A stretch of 64,000 nucleotides of DNA from Malaya genurostris. Lineage: Eukaryota; Arthropoda; Insecta; Diptera; Culicidae. Shown here piece after piece: positions 45,887 to 58,470 of this stretch (the stretch's first letter is position 1; the number at the start of each line of letters is the position of its first letter). The translations under genes and the position numbers were made by a program. The stretch is taken from the NCBI RefSeq assembly GCF_030247185.1, contig NC_080572.1, forward strand, positions 217,401,435 to 217,465,434. Reading direction: 5' to 3'. Under the pieces are notes generated by a model. That model made no database searches and was not told where the DNA came from. It saw nothing but the letters and a program-made list of their open reading frames with translations.

Positions 45887-46856
45887 ATGAATGCAAAAAG
45901 ATTACTGAATGAGAGTGGTGTGCATTCTACTACTGAATCGAAGGCAGCCAGTGAACTAGATGAAAATATTGAGGACACCATTATGAAATTTTACGAGGAT
46001 GATGAAACCAGCCGACCAATGCAATGCCTAGCCAACTTTATTGTGTTACAATTTGGAAGGACGGAAAACGCCAAACTGTTCAAAAAAGGCTAACGACCAT
46101 TACTTTGCGAGAAGCCGATTTACAACTGATTAAAGGAATTGAACACTGAGATACAAATTGGATTGTTCATCCTTTGCTTAACTCGGGCCTAGAAATTGCA
46201 AACTATTAACAGGCTCAGGGACTCACAACGTGTATGTATGTACCATTTACGAAAATGTTGAAAGTGTATACAGATAGTTTGACATATGAAAATGCAATAG
46301 TGGAATGTTTTTTACGCAAGTTCGAAAATTTCATAGGTTCAGTCTTATTGGAAAAAAGTTTGTTAGAAGAAATGGATGAAAAATCTATTGATGAGATAGT
46401 TTATGAACAATGGGTCACAACCGACAGATGCAATATAGAAACGTTCATAAAACAGAAGGAAGTGTTTGTTTCCTATTTTATTATAAAAGTTAGAAAAATT
46501 GATACAACATGATTTAATTGGAAGAGAACAGTCTACTTAAAAAAAACAAAAAATAACTTGCAGGAAGGAGAATTTTTAGCTTTATGTGATTCTACAGAAA
46601 ACTGCAAGCTGAAGTTCAAAGTCACTACTGAAATGCACACCAAATCACCATTCATCCATTTGACAAGAAAATAAAAATAGAGAGAACGTTTTCAATCTTT
46701 ACGAATATAAGAATAACTATGATGTAGATGTTGGCTGGCATTTTTTCGCAACATCGCATGGTAAGGGAGGAACAACAAAACGCAAAGCTACAAAGAGCAG
46801 GTCTTGAGGAACGTGAACATCTTATTAAAAACGCTAAGGAACTGCTCGGTTGGGCT
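45887..46856 (+). pseudogene. Broken gene of a WHFFATSHGKG transposase-like family (copy 2)
   Basis: Duplicate of 35791-36760; no difference from copy 1 was noticed within it, so it was already dead before duplication. Confidence 0.65.
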
Positions 46857-47583
46857 CAAAAATGACACAGGAAACAACTAACAAATTTTCTTTTCCTATG
46901 CAAGTACAAAAGAAAATGAAAATATCAAACAACATCGTAATGAACAATATTCGAAAGCAATTACTATTCAAGGTACACAAAAATACCATTGATTTATTCC
47001 AGAGTCTGTAGATTAAATAGAAATTGAACTATTTTTAAATTGTAATGCTAGAAAAAATTGTAGATATTATTCAACAATAAGAAATCTGTAAATAAGTGCA
47101 ACTCTCGAACATTGCATGAGAACATAAAATAAAATTCTTACGGGTAAAACAGCCTTTTTTTAATAAACTCAAATAACCATCCAAAAATCGTTACAAAATA
47201 TAAAATTTCATGAAATTTTATTTTCAAAACGCTGTATCTCGAGAACGCTAGCATGTAGGAAAATTTTGAACATATTAGGTATATTCGCATACTTTCATAA
47301 AATTGTATTGAAAAATTTTCAATAACTTTCAAAAATTTATATTATTTTGAAAATATGTAACATTTTCAAATATTATTTCTCCTTTCTAAAAATTTAACTG
47401 GATTTTATTTTGGACTTCAGCTACAACATATCGACTAAAAACACGTTTTTTTTGAGATATTTGAATTTTGCGCTACTTTTTAATCAAAACTAAAAGCACT
47501 ATCAGTTTCAACAATACTAAATTTGTTTTACGTAGTCCTTATAATTATCTAAAACATTGCATAAGATACCAAATCGATTGAAA

Positions 47584-48365
47584 TGACCGTTTCTGAATTA
47601 TATATACAATTTCAAAAGTCAGAGAATTTTTTTTTCGATTCTACAGGTTTCAACCTTTTGATCTCACGGATCATAAAAAATTTCTGACCATTATACGAAA
47701 TGCGCGGGCTTGGGAAACGAATTATTATTATTCAATCTTCAATTAAATTTAATTTAAAAATTCCCGTTCTTAGTACGCATTTTGCATTTGCATTTTAATG
47801 TGCTTATCAAATTCCGTATATTTCTGTACATTTAATATGTATAAAGCATTTGTAACGCTTGCTATTAGTACTGAACATGGTGATCCCAATTTGATATAAA
47901 GTTTACATTGTTTAAGTATGGTTTGTAGTGATGAGTAAAAAGCATTTGTTGTTTTTATGTTCCTGATGAAATTTTTTGACATATCATTCTAAACTTTTCT
48001 TAGTGTGTGAAGTTTTCACTGTTTTTCGTAGTTATTATTATGTGTTTTTTAGTAAATTTTTGTGACTAAGCGAATTAATGTGATGTAACATTCTTGAATT
48101 GTTTATGTGTGACAGAGATGCCCATCTCCTCTGTGTGACGAAGAGCAAGTAAATTTCTCCCCTAGTACTGACAACTTCAATGATAGTTCTTCTCTTTTAC
48201 ATATAAACACTACAGTTGTATAAAGTGTGCACGCATCATGAGTGCGCGTGTTTATTTTCTTTTACGTCTAGCATTGAATCGCACCAAAGTGCTAGAGCAG
48301 TGCTATCAAATTCTCTGAGGTGGATTGCAGGTATACACGCCATGTCATGTTCGTGAAAAACCTAA
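47584..48365. other. Non-coding DNA ending in a MITE terminus
   Basis: The stretch closes with CATGTCATGTTCGTGAAAAACC at 48341-48363, the reverse complement of the left end of the MITE at 22925. The opposite end was not found, so the element is truncated or too divergent. Confidence 0.5.
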
Positions 48366-50385
48366 TAATGAAAGGAGAAACCGCATTCAGGCAGTACTTA
48401 TACTAAATTAATTCTGGAAACTACAGTAAAACATACGTTGGACGTCCGCAGAGCCAACTTTTTTTTAAACCAATTCTGACACATATATTCTGGTGAACAA
48501 TCAACACAGTAAACTTCTCTTATCTCTCTATGAATAACAGTCGCTTTCCTACCTTTATGAAAATAACACAGTGCAATGTATTAAAAAGGCTTATTTTAGT
48601 AACCATGTCTAAACTAACCAATCATTAACAACTTTCAGCTTAATCGTTTGGTTCAAATAATATGATATTTTAAAAATAAGAGGAATATGTTTTATTAAAT
48701 TCAAATCGTTGTGACTATGTTAGAATTATATTAGGATAAGAATTCTACGTAAAAGTGATACTACGGCGAAGAAAAACTTAGGTCAATTGCTTAAGAAATA
48801 AACGTATTTATAAAAAAAAACTTTCAGCTAGTTAATAACTATTTCACGATAGTCGTTTCTACAGAAACATGAAGTTATCGATTTTTAAACCTCACAAGAA
48901 ATTATTCGAACATTGACACGAGAATAACGAAACAAACATAGACTGGGGTACAGTGACATGCTAATGCTCCACCTATTACAGCGTTCCATTATTAATAATT
49001 TCATAAACTGTTGTCTCAACCCAGCTTTCCAATGCGTCTTGCATGCACACACGCTAACTCGATTATCATGCACTTGCCCCATGCGGCACGAGTGATTCGT
49101 TGTTTGATGCATGTAATTTGAGATCGATCGGTCGAAGGTCTTCGCGTTATGGGGACAATTCCAATGCACGCATGAGGAAATGCAGGGAGAAATTAAGTCA
49201 ACTTTAACAGCTATTTCAACTATCAGGCGGACTTTGGCACGTTTATCGTCGGGTTTCAACGCACAGCAGTAGGCAACAAATGCACTGATCACTCGGTAGC
49301 TGCATGCAACGGTTTTATTACAAGGGATTGACGTATTTTTGGTGTTTTCATGAGAAAAGGTATAAGTGGGGGCCATAACGCGATGCACAATAGGACAAAA
49401 TTGGATGAAAATACAACTTTACTCAAAAATTTCATAGAAATCTATATAAATATTTTCAGGGTCGGTATTTCTTATGCAAAAATGAAAGTAGAATCGATTG
49501 ATGATAATTTCAATAGTCGCGAAATTCATTATCACCGTTTGCCCGTCGAAAAACTGACTCTGAATAATAAAATGAATTCGACTAATTAGAAGGTTATTGG
49601 TCATTCATGACATTTTTATAAGTTCTGTATATGGATTACTGTTAAATAGAACGACCGCAAAAAATGTATACTGTTTTACCCCAAATCTTCTTCTACCATA
49701 AATGTACATAAAGCTCTACTGTTCGGTGTTTGAGCTAATTATGGTAAACCAAAGACATCATATTAACAAGATATCCAGCTCTCACATTTCCCGAACAAAT
49801 TATTGGCAACATCTTTTTTTTTTCGAACATGGCGCCCTCAGGCGAGTCCGCATCGAATCTCCTACATAGAAGTGTGGGGGAGAAATGTCAAATTCGTGCG
49901 CGCCAAAATAGCAGCTCTGCCCACCAATGCAATTGACATGGCGAGATGGCGTTGCTGAACTGAAGATTGATCTCGCTCCAAGCTGACAGGGTCTGGGTAA
50001 ACCAAGACAGTTCTATGTTAAAAATGCAAATTAATTACCAGATTGTTTCCACGATTCCACGAATCGTGCTACTTCGTTTTACCTCAATTTTCATCCGTGA
50101 TTGCGTCATCTATAGCTGCTGGTCTTTTGAATTGGAGGAAAAGAAAACGAAAAGTGGACAACGATGGGGAACATTATTGGTACAATGACGTTAATAGGAA
50201 ATGTAGAGGCGCTGCTTGTTTAGAGATGATACTTTCAGCAAGGGCTTTAAATTGGTCAAATCGGTCAAATCGGTCAAATCGGAAGGAAAAATATTATTTA
50301 CTTCACCTTTTTAACGATTTCTTATAAAAACGGACAAATTTATTTGAAAAATCAAACATTAAAACAAACATTCTTGAACATTCTA
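48366..50385. other. Non-coding DNA, nothing convincing
   Basis: A 167-codon open frame on the minus strand (48885-49388) lacks domains and is Cys/Ser/His-rich in a random way. A four-fold GGTCAAATC-type repeat lies at 50249-50281. Confidence 0.4.
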
Positions 50386-51244
50386 CACACTAAGATTTAA
50401 TTCCTTTGTTCGGTAATATTTTTGACGAGAACTTTCGGTAATCTAAAGAAATAACCGATATTTCGGTACATGGGTTTTATTTTACAACAATTATGCAAAT
50501 TTTCATCGAACGATCAGTTTAACGTAAATTTTCATTACAGAATTCTGTATTAGATATACAATTGATACGGTAAACGTAAATAGTCGCCGAGTACGGTAAA
50601 ATCATACTATCCGTTTGGTAAAGTTATCTTCCAATAACCGAACTTCTGTGAAAACTGATTGTCATGAAACTAACTGTCAAACAGTTATTAAAATATTCAG
50701 TGAGTGTCTTTTTATTAACCAAACGAAAAAAATGTTGAAGGGTTCATCGAATGGATTGAGGAACAGGTGATAAAAGTTTTTAAAACATTAGGGCCACTAA
50801 CAGCTTTTTGTTTACTTATAGGCAGAAAATAATTTTGTTTCACTTGTCCACTTGCCGCCAACACAAATCGTTCAACGGTAATTTTTGTTGAACTCGACAG
50901 ATTGTGCTGTGTGTTGGAAGGCGCTCATAATTCCGGTCAGTCGGAACACCTGACACTTTATAAATTTCTCGTGGAATAAAACCATTTTCTTCATTCGTTT
51001 TTGTGAATATGTGTTGTTTTTTGAAATCCGAAAATCCAGAATTTTAACAAAAGGAAAACAAACAAACAAAAATTACCGAACAATCTGTTAGATCCATTTG
51101 GTTTACAGTTTACGGTGGTTGTTTGACAGTTCAGCAATTACCGAACGATCGGTAATCAATTCAATTACCGAACTAATTACCGAACGTTCAGCTGTTGAAA
51201 ATTCGGTAAAAAATTACCGAATACTGCGAAATTTTCTAAGTGTG
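50386..51244. repeat. TA-flanked MITE with CGGTAATT repeats
   Basis: TA at 50384-50385 and 51245-51246 flank inverted ends CACACTAAGATTTAATTCC and (reverse complement of the right) CACACTTAGAAAATTTCGC. Further inside, multiple TTCGGTAAT / ATTACCGAA motifs occur in both orientations. About 860 bp, non-coding. The TA duplication fits a Tc1/mariner-mobilised MITE. Confidence 0.7.
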
Positions 51245-51439
51245 TAGTACTCGAGAAATCAACAATACACTGGTTTCTGTTTGAAAAAAAATGGGGATTC
51301 GAAAAAAAGTTATCTTACCCAATTTCACACATTTCTGAAGATTTTCCATGTTTAATCGTAGTTTAAAAGTACACTTTAAAATCGATTTTAGTCTACTTAG
51401 AGTTAGCTTTTATTGCTGATATCTATTTGTACTATTGAA

Positions 51440-52010
51440 TAAGCGAAAAAATAGTTGCAAATCACTACTGCAAATCATTGCAAATCGAAGGTAAAATCAT
51501 CAGTTTACTGCAAATCTAGAATAATTTGTATACTTTTCGCTGCCCGAGATCCGCCCAAGGAAATTGTTCCGAACAGTGTTAAATATCGTAGAGAATTAAA
51601 CCCTTTCGAATGCCAGAAATGAACCTCGTACAGCATTTTGATAGTTTCTTTCAATGAAATATGCAAATCCGAAATGAGATGGGGAATATAATACAAAATT
51701 AACCGTTCTAGTGGCTCTAAATGTTATCTAAAGAACTATTAAGTTTGCTTCTCTGCAAATCGAAGGCAAAAATCATTAGTTTAGTGCAAATCTGGAAAAA
51801 ATTGATTAACTTCGTGCACTTTCCACTATGCGAAATTCGCACCGAACGAGCGCAAATAAAGCTAGCATTTGACTGTGTCGAATTCAAGAAAAATGTTCCG
51901 AACCATATTTAATATCGTTGTGAATTCCACCATTTGACCATTCTGAAAGTCGGAAATAAGTCCCGTACAGCATTTTGGCACTTTCTTTCACTCAAATATT
52001 TAGATTTATG
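51440..52010 (+). repeat. Tandem dimer of a ~270-bp dispersed repeat
   Basis: Two divergent units at about 51478-51690 and 51757-52010 share GCAAATCGAAGG, CAGTTTA-type, TGCAAATCT, TTCCGAAC, AATATCGT and CGTACAGCATTTTG blocks. The same family is inverted at 34600-35110 and 44696-45206. Confidence 0.65.
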
Positions 52011-52920
52011 AAACATTTAAATATATGAGCGGTTTTAGGACTTGTGTTACGATAGTATTTATGTAATGAATTCTTCTAATTCAAGGATCAAGCATAGAAA
52101 TGACTTGGAATGGTGCCCTACTTCTTGAAATACAAACGTAACCAAATAATTTTTTTACAGCACTCCAATGTTATTAACGGTTCTTTTCAGAACGTAAAGA
52201 ACTTATTTATAAAACTATCTTAAACACAAATGCAATCTTTTGAAACCTTTTGGTCCTTTTCACCACTACACAATCTTGAACGGTCCAACGGTATCAAATC
52301 AATTAATGTCTACACACATCTCGAATGCAGTCCTACGTCAATTTCGCGGTTATGTCTCTGGCATTACCTACTCTAGTTTTTTTCTGCGCTTGATTGGCTA
52401 ATTCATTCGATCAAAAACTTGAAGTTTTGTAAATGTTTTCTAATCCGATTTAGCTGTAACTTCTTTGTATTTTAACGTATTTTAATCATATTTTCGTCAA
52501 ACGTTTTACTGCATTTGTCCGTAACGGACCGGTAACCGAAGCTAAGCCGAAAACTTTCTGGAAATTGAACAAAACACCCATTACAATTTGGTTTTGATCC
52601 TGCTCATCGAAAATTCAGGTATTGTCTCGAAACTTCATGGCCTGCTGTACCAAAGAATGTATGCTAAAACTTACTTTAGAATCTTTATTGAAAGTAATAA
52701 ATTTGATAAAAAAGTTCACGGAATCACCACCGTGTTGTACTCTTAGTCACCCGAATGGAATTTTTTCAGGTGGCCACATCTGTCAAATTCTCAGCTTGAT
52801 ACCAGGACATTTGTGAAAGTTACACTGTATTGACTACAACTGCAATTGTGCGTGTCGTCGATTTTGTACAATTATCAAAACGGAATTGAATTTCCAACAA
52901 CGAGTTTGCTTTAAATTGTA
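52011..52920. other. Non-coding DNA, nothing recognised
   Basis: Short open frames only; no domain signature. The 5' end of the mariner relic at 52927 could extend into this stretch, but no terminus was found. Confidence 0.4.
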
Positions 52921-52926
52921 CGTTAA

Positions 52927-53565
52927 AAGCTGAACTGGTTCTACAACATTGCAAATATTAGAAGGTAACGGCAACGATACTCTAAATAAAACAGTCGTTT
53001 ATCAGTGGTACGAACATTTCAGAAGTGGCCATGAGTCTGTGAATGATGATGAGAGAGTTTTAGTCGAAAAAGAAGGCGAGTTTTATTGATTACAAGCGTG
53101 TTGTATAACATGAATTCCTTCCAAAAGGCCAGAACGTCAAAAAAAAAGTATTTTTTGGGCGTTATGAGACGTTTGCGTGAAGCAATTCACCGATAAACAA
53201 TTAGTGGATCTTGCACCACGATAACGCAACATTTGGCTAAAAACGTAACAAATACCATTCAGCAACCACCGAATTCACCTGATTTGGCTCCCTGTGACTT
53301 TTTTCTATTTGGTCGCCTCAAGAAACCGCTCCGTGGAACGCGTTTCAGCACCCGAGATGAGATTATGGAATAATCGCAGATGGCTTTGATGACAACACCG
53401 AAAACTGAATATAAGTAATGTTTCGAGGATTGGATCAAGCGCTGGTATAAGTGTGTTGCAGTCGATAGGTCAAGGTACTTTGAAGGGGACAATATCGATT
53501 TTGATGAATAATCTTGTATATTAAATTTTCTGAATAAATTCCGGGAACTTTTCGATCAAGGTGAA
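52927..53565 (+). pseudogene. Mariner (D34D) transposase relic
   Basis: Blocks in order: TLQILEGNGND and YQWYEHFRSGHESVNDDER from the DNA-binding domain; a deletion; EFLPKGQNV-type and MRRLREAIH; a degraded second Asp block; PPNSPDLAPCDFFLFGRLKKPLRGTRF carrying the third Asp; then CFEDWIKRWYKCV and YFEGDNIDFDE, ending at TAA 53509-53511. The downstream TTCCGGGAACTTTTCGATCAAG is a plausible terminal repeat. Several stops and frame changes; distinct from the other three mariners. Confidence 0.8.
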
Positions 53566-54059
53566 TGAGCGTTTTGCTTAAATTTTTGGTAAATCTAGTT
53601 TCAATACGTGATATGAAATAGAATTGAATAATAGATATTCATTTTTAGGTATGTTCTAAGAATCCGTTGAAAATTTCAAGTCGAGAATTATGTGCCGATT
53701 TAACCCCGCACAGACAATTCATTTTCGAGGCGCAATAATAATTCTTTTTTCCAAGTAATCGAAAGCACTTGGAATAATCGTTAGATTTAGCACGAATTGA
53801 ACTTTCAAATGCACTAACCAAACCGTCGTTACGGTGGACAAAATCAAATAAATACAAAAAATCTGAAAATTAAAAAAAAAGTAATAATCGTACCCGTTTT
53901 GACATGAACACGATTGACGCCAAACTGAATTGACTTAGTGTCATTCAGCTAACAGAGGTCTGTCTGTCACATGAAAACGCGTTTACAAAGTCAATCCATG
54001 GACCGATATAATTGTTCCGGATGTCCGGTTTAAGCGCTATTCACATTAGGCCGTGACGT

Positions 54060-55030
54060 ATCCGGAACGGGACTGGACCGGATCCCGTCCGGGTTACGCT
54101 TCAAAATTGTTTAATGTAGCTCCATGTGAATATTCTCATCGACACACGTCCGAAGCACGGTCAAAGCATGCGTTGACTCAAAGACACTATTGGCAGGTAA
54201 TTGAATTGTCACATGCTTTCCATCCAAGGCTCCAAGATAGAGTGCCTATAACCAGAGTGACGACAGCTGTTCGTTTGGAATGACAGATTTGTTCCAAACG
54301 AGCAAACGACCTGTCAAATATAATGCAAAGCTTACGCGACTGCCAACATTTCGGATGAAATGTTTTGAATTGTTGCCAACGTTACGGATGACATGTCGTC
54401 ACTCTGGTTGTAGGCACTCTACTCCAAGACACAGCGGGAAATTCCACAAAAATGATTAGCAATCTTCTTCCGCATATCTTCTGTTAGTTTCGGAAATTTT
54501 TCGGTAATTACACGACATATCTCGTGAACAATCTTGTAGACAGTCCCAAGTCTGTAACTAAATGCTATGGTTTTTAGCGTGTCTCCTGTTGCTAAATATC
54601 TGAAATCATGAGACGAACACAAACTATAAGCCATGTCATTGATGGTTATACAATTTTTGGTTGGAGTTTTCTTGACATTTACAAAGAAATCTTGTAAACA
54701 AATCAATGAAAATACCTTAAACAAACTGCCAGCCTCTCGAGAGTCACTGCTAATCGGAATGTAGTGTCATGCTTTTAAAGACACGGATGAATTTTACTCA
54801 ACAGCGAGTTGAAACAGGCTTCTGACATTCGAAAATATGCCTTGATCTCGGCATTCACAAGCGGCTTATATAAGGTGGTGAATTCACCCTCAACTGCTCT
54901 TTTTCGCCAAAGTTCGTGCATCCAAATCTCCTTTCTTTTTTTTTTGTTTTTAAACTGCTGATTATTTTCGTCATTCAGAGCAATTGCAATTCTGGCAAAT
55001 TCTTCGTTGGAAAAATGTGCCATTTTCGTG
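54060..55030 (-). pseudogene. Harbinger nuclease, broken
   Basis: The likely start is the ATG at 55023-55021 (MAHFSNEEFARIAIAL). Next come EIWMHELWRKRAVEGEFTTL and FRMSEACFNSLLSKI, matching the N-terminal part of HARBI1/ALP1-type nucleases. A break follows, then RYLATGDTLKTIAFSYRLG and VYKIVHEICRVI, and WNFPLCLG in another frame. Here a 184-bp MITE interrupts the gene. On its far side GALDGKHVTIQL resumes, including the first catalytic Asp (GALDGKH). The rest of the DDE domain is deleted, and the gene runs almost directly into the terminal repeat. Confidence 0.85.
54238..54421. repeat. hAT-like MITE inserted in the Harbinger nuclease
   Basis: A perfect 8-bp duplication CTCCAAGA (54230-54237 and 54422-54429) flanks 184 bp with inverted ends TAGAGTGCCTATAACCAGAG and CTCTGGTTGTAGGCACTCTA, continuing into TGACGACA / TGTCGTCA. 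An 8-bp duplication and a TAGAGTG-type end fit the hAT superfamily. No coding capacity. Confidence 0.9.
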
Positions 55031-55190
55031 AGGAACAGAAGCACATCAAATGCAACGATTGTGTATGTTACTAATAGCAACGGTAGCGACACGGAAAATG
55101 CACGGTATGATGAGAATATTTTACAAATAAATCCCGGCACATTGCGGTTCCGTTCCGGATACGTCACGGCCTAGTGTGGATAGCGCTTTA

Positions 55191-56669
55191 ACCTCGAGTC
55201 TGGTCTAGCCCCGGTCTCCTCTATAAAAATCCGTCTTGATTCGAAGTAGAGCCTCACTATCCGTGCAAAATTAATGGCTTGTCATACTAAAGACGTGTAC
55301 AAGGTAACAAGTCGGTCCTGATTTCGTTACATTTACTACTGCTGCTTCAAAAGAAAAGAAATGATGTAAATCCATAGTAATCGGCAGTCGTAAATCGGCC
55401 CGGCATATATTTTGTTGGCTGGCAGCCCGGTAGGTTCTTCTAGACCCGACACTGCTGGGAGAAGACCGTGCCGATGGCAACACTAACTATAGAGCAATTC
55501 ATTGATTTTAGTAGACTATATTGCAAAATAGATCGTAGTATTTTAAGCTGAGAAGAACAAATGTGCAATATTTTTGGTGAACGTTCCCAGATTAGATTGA
55601 AGTACATACGTTTCAATTCAATTATTATCATAGAATCGACACAAAATCCACCTTTCCTTTTTCTATAAGAATTTTCTATGAGTTTATGAGAACAACAATA
55701 TTAGACCAATCGAATTGATTTCGTATACCAAGGACTTATCTCAATTGTTTCACTGAGATTCGAAAATTTATCAGTGAAATTTAGAGCATTTCGGATCAAT
55801 GTTTTTCTTCGAATCCCGATTTTAAAGTCAAGCTGCTGAAATTTATATTGCCTGCATCCACCGATCTATACTACTATGAGAGTGTTCACAGTAGAGAAAC
55901 TATTAGAATTCCGCTCACGCTCGAAGCGTAGGAAAATTCCAATTGCCGGCTGTGCGTAATTCTGCCCGGCGAAACTATAAACAACAATCAATGAGTAGCG
56001 TCTATAAACAACAATTAATAGTTTCATTGAGAACTTCTAAAACCCGTTTTAATTGATTACGACGCGTGAAGCAACGGAAAAATTTAATATATTACTAGAG
56101 CCGGAAAATTAATGCCCATGGTTGCATTGCGATCAAATGCCGCAAAGTTCTAGCTTAACGGGTTTGCATTACATTAACCGGTCAGTTCACTGCACAAAGA
56201 ACTGCATTTAAATTTTAATGCGATTCGTTGCACACTATACAGGCTCGGTGGTTTATTGGAACCTGCGCTATTATGCATTGTTTTATGAATGTTATAAAGG
56301 TCATCGATCGATTTTACTTAAATGAAACGTTGCTAACGTTATTCGACGCTCAGCTAGAATGTATTAATCTTTGCGACGAAATGTTTTTTTGCAAAAATCA
56401 AGTTCATGTGACCGAATGTACAGTCCCCAAACGATTCCTTCATTTAGCGTCGTCTTGCTATGGTGTTGGGCGAACCTGTAAGCAGAGATACTTACACGAA
56501 ACTCCGTGAGCGTGAAAATTCTCTTTCCTTAATAATATGGTTGAGCATGGATGAAGCATCTTCTATATCTGTACGAACCCGCCGGATGGTTTGTATTGAG
56601 ATGGGCACATCAGACTCGTATAAAACTACTTGAGCTGGGGTCAAAGGAGAAATGAGCACAGTTAAAAAA
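55191..56669. other. Non-coding DNA, nothing recognised
   Basis: A 93-codon Cys-containing open frame at 56228-56509 has no recognised motif and is not called as a gene. Confidence 0.4.
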
Positions 56670-57995
56670 CCTGTTTTAATCCACCTAGTGCTGTAATGAT
56701 GTCTTTCTCATTTTATGTATATTTTCAAAAGTATCACTAGAAGATTCAGTGAAGGAAGTTTTTTTTCTATCTTGAATAAAATAAGAAACTTTCTTTGGGT
56801 ATGAACTAACCTATTTCTTTCAATTTGTAAACAGTTATGTCAAGTTAATAAGAATTTTGCATCGTCGCACTAAATGATTAAACACACTTTACCCTATACG
56901 ACTATAAGAACTTTTATTTGAGTCTGTTTGTGGAAATCGATCAAATCATCTCTGAGAAAATTGAGCTAGTCTCATTTTAGACTTTTTGACCACTATTTTC
57001 GGTGACGGAACCGGGAACTTGGAACCAGTATAGCCGAAGTCGGTTCGTTCAGTATGTAACTAATATAGCCTACAAATTGAGTTAGTTTTAAGCCAAATCT
57101 AGATAGCAACTTATGGGACTACGAGATTTTTTATTTTATGAGTGACATTAATTGACACATACTCACACATATAGACACATACAATGCTCAGCTCGATGAA
57201 CTGTGTCGAATTTTTAATCTACATATTTTTTAATCTACATTAAGTTTAATTTTTAATCTACATATTTTTTATATTTTAATGTGTCAACCCTGTACGCTAT
57301 ACGAAATTGAACAAAGCACGATGCGAGTTCGCTTTCACATCTCATCCAAGTCAATCGATAAAACAAAACCGCTTACGTTCGGGACGAAAGAAACCAAGTA
57401 CAGTATTGTGTAGTGAACAATAGAACGACCTCGAAAATGAGTGAACCAAACGAACAAAAGCTACCGCCGGTACGAAAGAATACAATTATTGTTGACTTCA
57501 GGCAGTGCAAAATTCTACCTTCGATACGAGAACTTGAAGGTTTGCTTAAGGAGCAATTGCGGATCCGGGAGTCGGATCCACATGAAATTCAGGAATTACG
57601 CATGGGACCACAGGACCTTTCATTTGAACCTAAGTTTGTGAAAATCAGTCGCGCCATCTATGAGAAAAATTAGAACACATATTTTCTTTTTTTTTGCGCA
57701 TTTTACCCCATAGCTCCCGAACCGGAAGTTGGATTCAAATAATATTCAGGAATTTTGTATGGGACCACAAGATCTTTCATTTGAATCTAAGTTGAAAATC
57801 GGTTCAACCATCTCCGAGAAAAGCTAGTGCAAAAAAACGTTACATACACACACATACACACACACACACATACACACACAGACATTTTGAGTACTCGACG
57901 AACTGAGTCGAATGGTATATGACACTCGGCCCTCCGGGCTCGATTCAAAATTCGGTTTTCACAGAGATTGCATAACCTTTCTATATGAGAAAGGC
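56670..57995. mobile_element. Repeat R1, copy C, carrying a LINE fragment
   Basis: Starts CCTGTTTTAATCCACCTAGTG after AAAAAA and ends CCTTTCTATATGAGAAAGGC before AAAAA (57996-58000). An interior terminal-type module near 57185-57215 is cut off, foreign sequence occupies roughly 57250-57553, and modules then resume to a complete terminal module (GACGAACTGAGTCGAATGG, CGGCCCTCCGGGCTC) at 57895-57945. A CA tract lies at 57844-57882. Confidence 0.75.
57413..57673 (+). pseudogene. LINE ORF1 N-terminal fragment fused to R1 sequence
   Basis: An ATG at 57437 opens MSEPNEQKLPPVRKNTIIVD, continuing FRQCKILPSIRELEGLLKEQL. This has the look of a non-LTR ORF1 N terminus and is preceded by a GC-richer leader from about 57290. 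At about 57553 the reading passes into ordinary R1 module sequence (RIRESDPHEIQELRMGPQDL), which is repeated at 58925-58990 without the LINE part. The fusion is therefore an insertion or template switch, not a real protein. Confidence 0.55.
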
Positions 57996-58394
57996 AAAAA
58001 GGGAAATAAAAAGAGTGTGTCAAGTTGAAGATTACAGAGAACTTGAAAGTAAGAGAGTGATCGTGAAGATTGGATTCACGATGTGACAGGAATGGCGTAG
58101 CCGGTGAAATTGATGAGATAATTTATTTGTACTCTATGGTGAAAACCAACGTTTTATTTTTGGTTGCATCTTATCTCATGGTTGTATCGCGAGTTTAGAG
58201 CGAATTGTAGCCCTCATACTTACCCAAATCTCCAAAATCTATGGAAGAAAAAGTTGAGTCGTCGTCTTTCCGTAAAGTAGGTAAAGGTAAAGGTATGAGC
58301 GATGAACACGTTGAGCTGTTTCGATTGAGCTGATATTTTACAATTTGTTCCAAATACTTTTTCATAAGTGACTCTTATTTGTCTATCAGTAGAA

Positions 58395-58470
58395 AACTGG
58401 ATGATATAAGCACAGATAACAGATATACAGGCTTACATATGAACTGTGTGTAAATTTGCTCAACACTCAA
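58395..58470. repeat. Left member of an inverted repeat pair around R1 copy D
   Basis: Shares ACAGATAACAGATATACAGG and TGTGTAAATTTGC with the reverse complement of 59505-59590. R1 copy D lies between the two, so they may be ends of one older element. Confidence 0.6.

Larger units (their letters stand above)
37488..47583. repeat. Tandem duplication of ~10.1 kb, copy 2
   Basis: The junction reads GATTGAAA/CGTGTATAAA. Relative to copy 1 there is a 10-bp AT insertion (between CGTGTATAAA and AAGTG). Only the last ~95 bp of mariner 2 are carried into this copy. The end at 47583 continues into unique sequence (TGACCG). Confidence 0.97.
54033..55187 (-). mobile_element. PIF/Harbinger element, internally deleted
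   Basis: TTA flanks both ends (54030-54032 and 55188-55190), the 3-bp duplication typical of PIF/Harbinger. Terminal inverted repeats of about 38 bp begin AGCGCTAT and continue through TAGGCCGTGACGTATCCGGA. At about 1.15 kb it is shorter than complete elements, and no Myb-like second protein is visible. Confidence 0.9.

Noticed and set aside
48885..49388. 167-codon open frame on the minus strand
   Set aside because: Longest non-transposon frame in its area but with no domain, no helix pattern and no homologue I recognise; consistent with chance.
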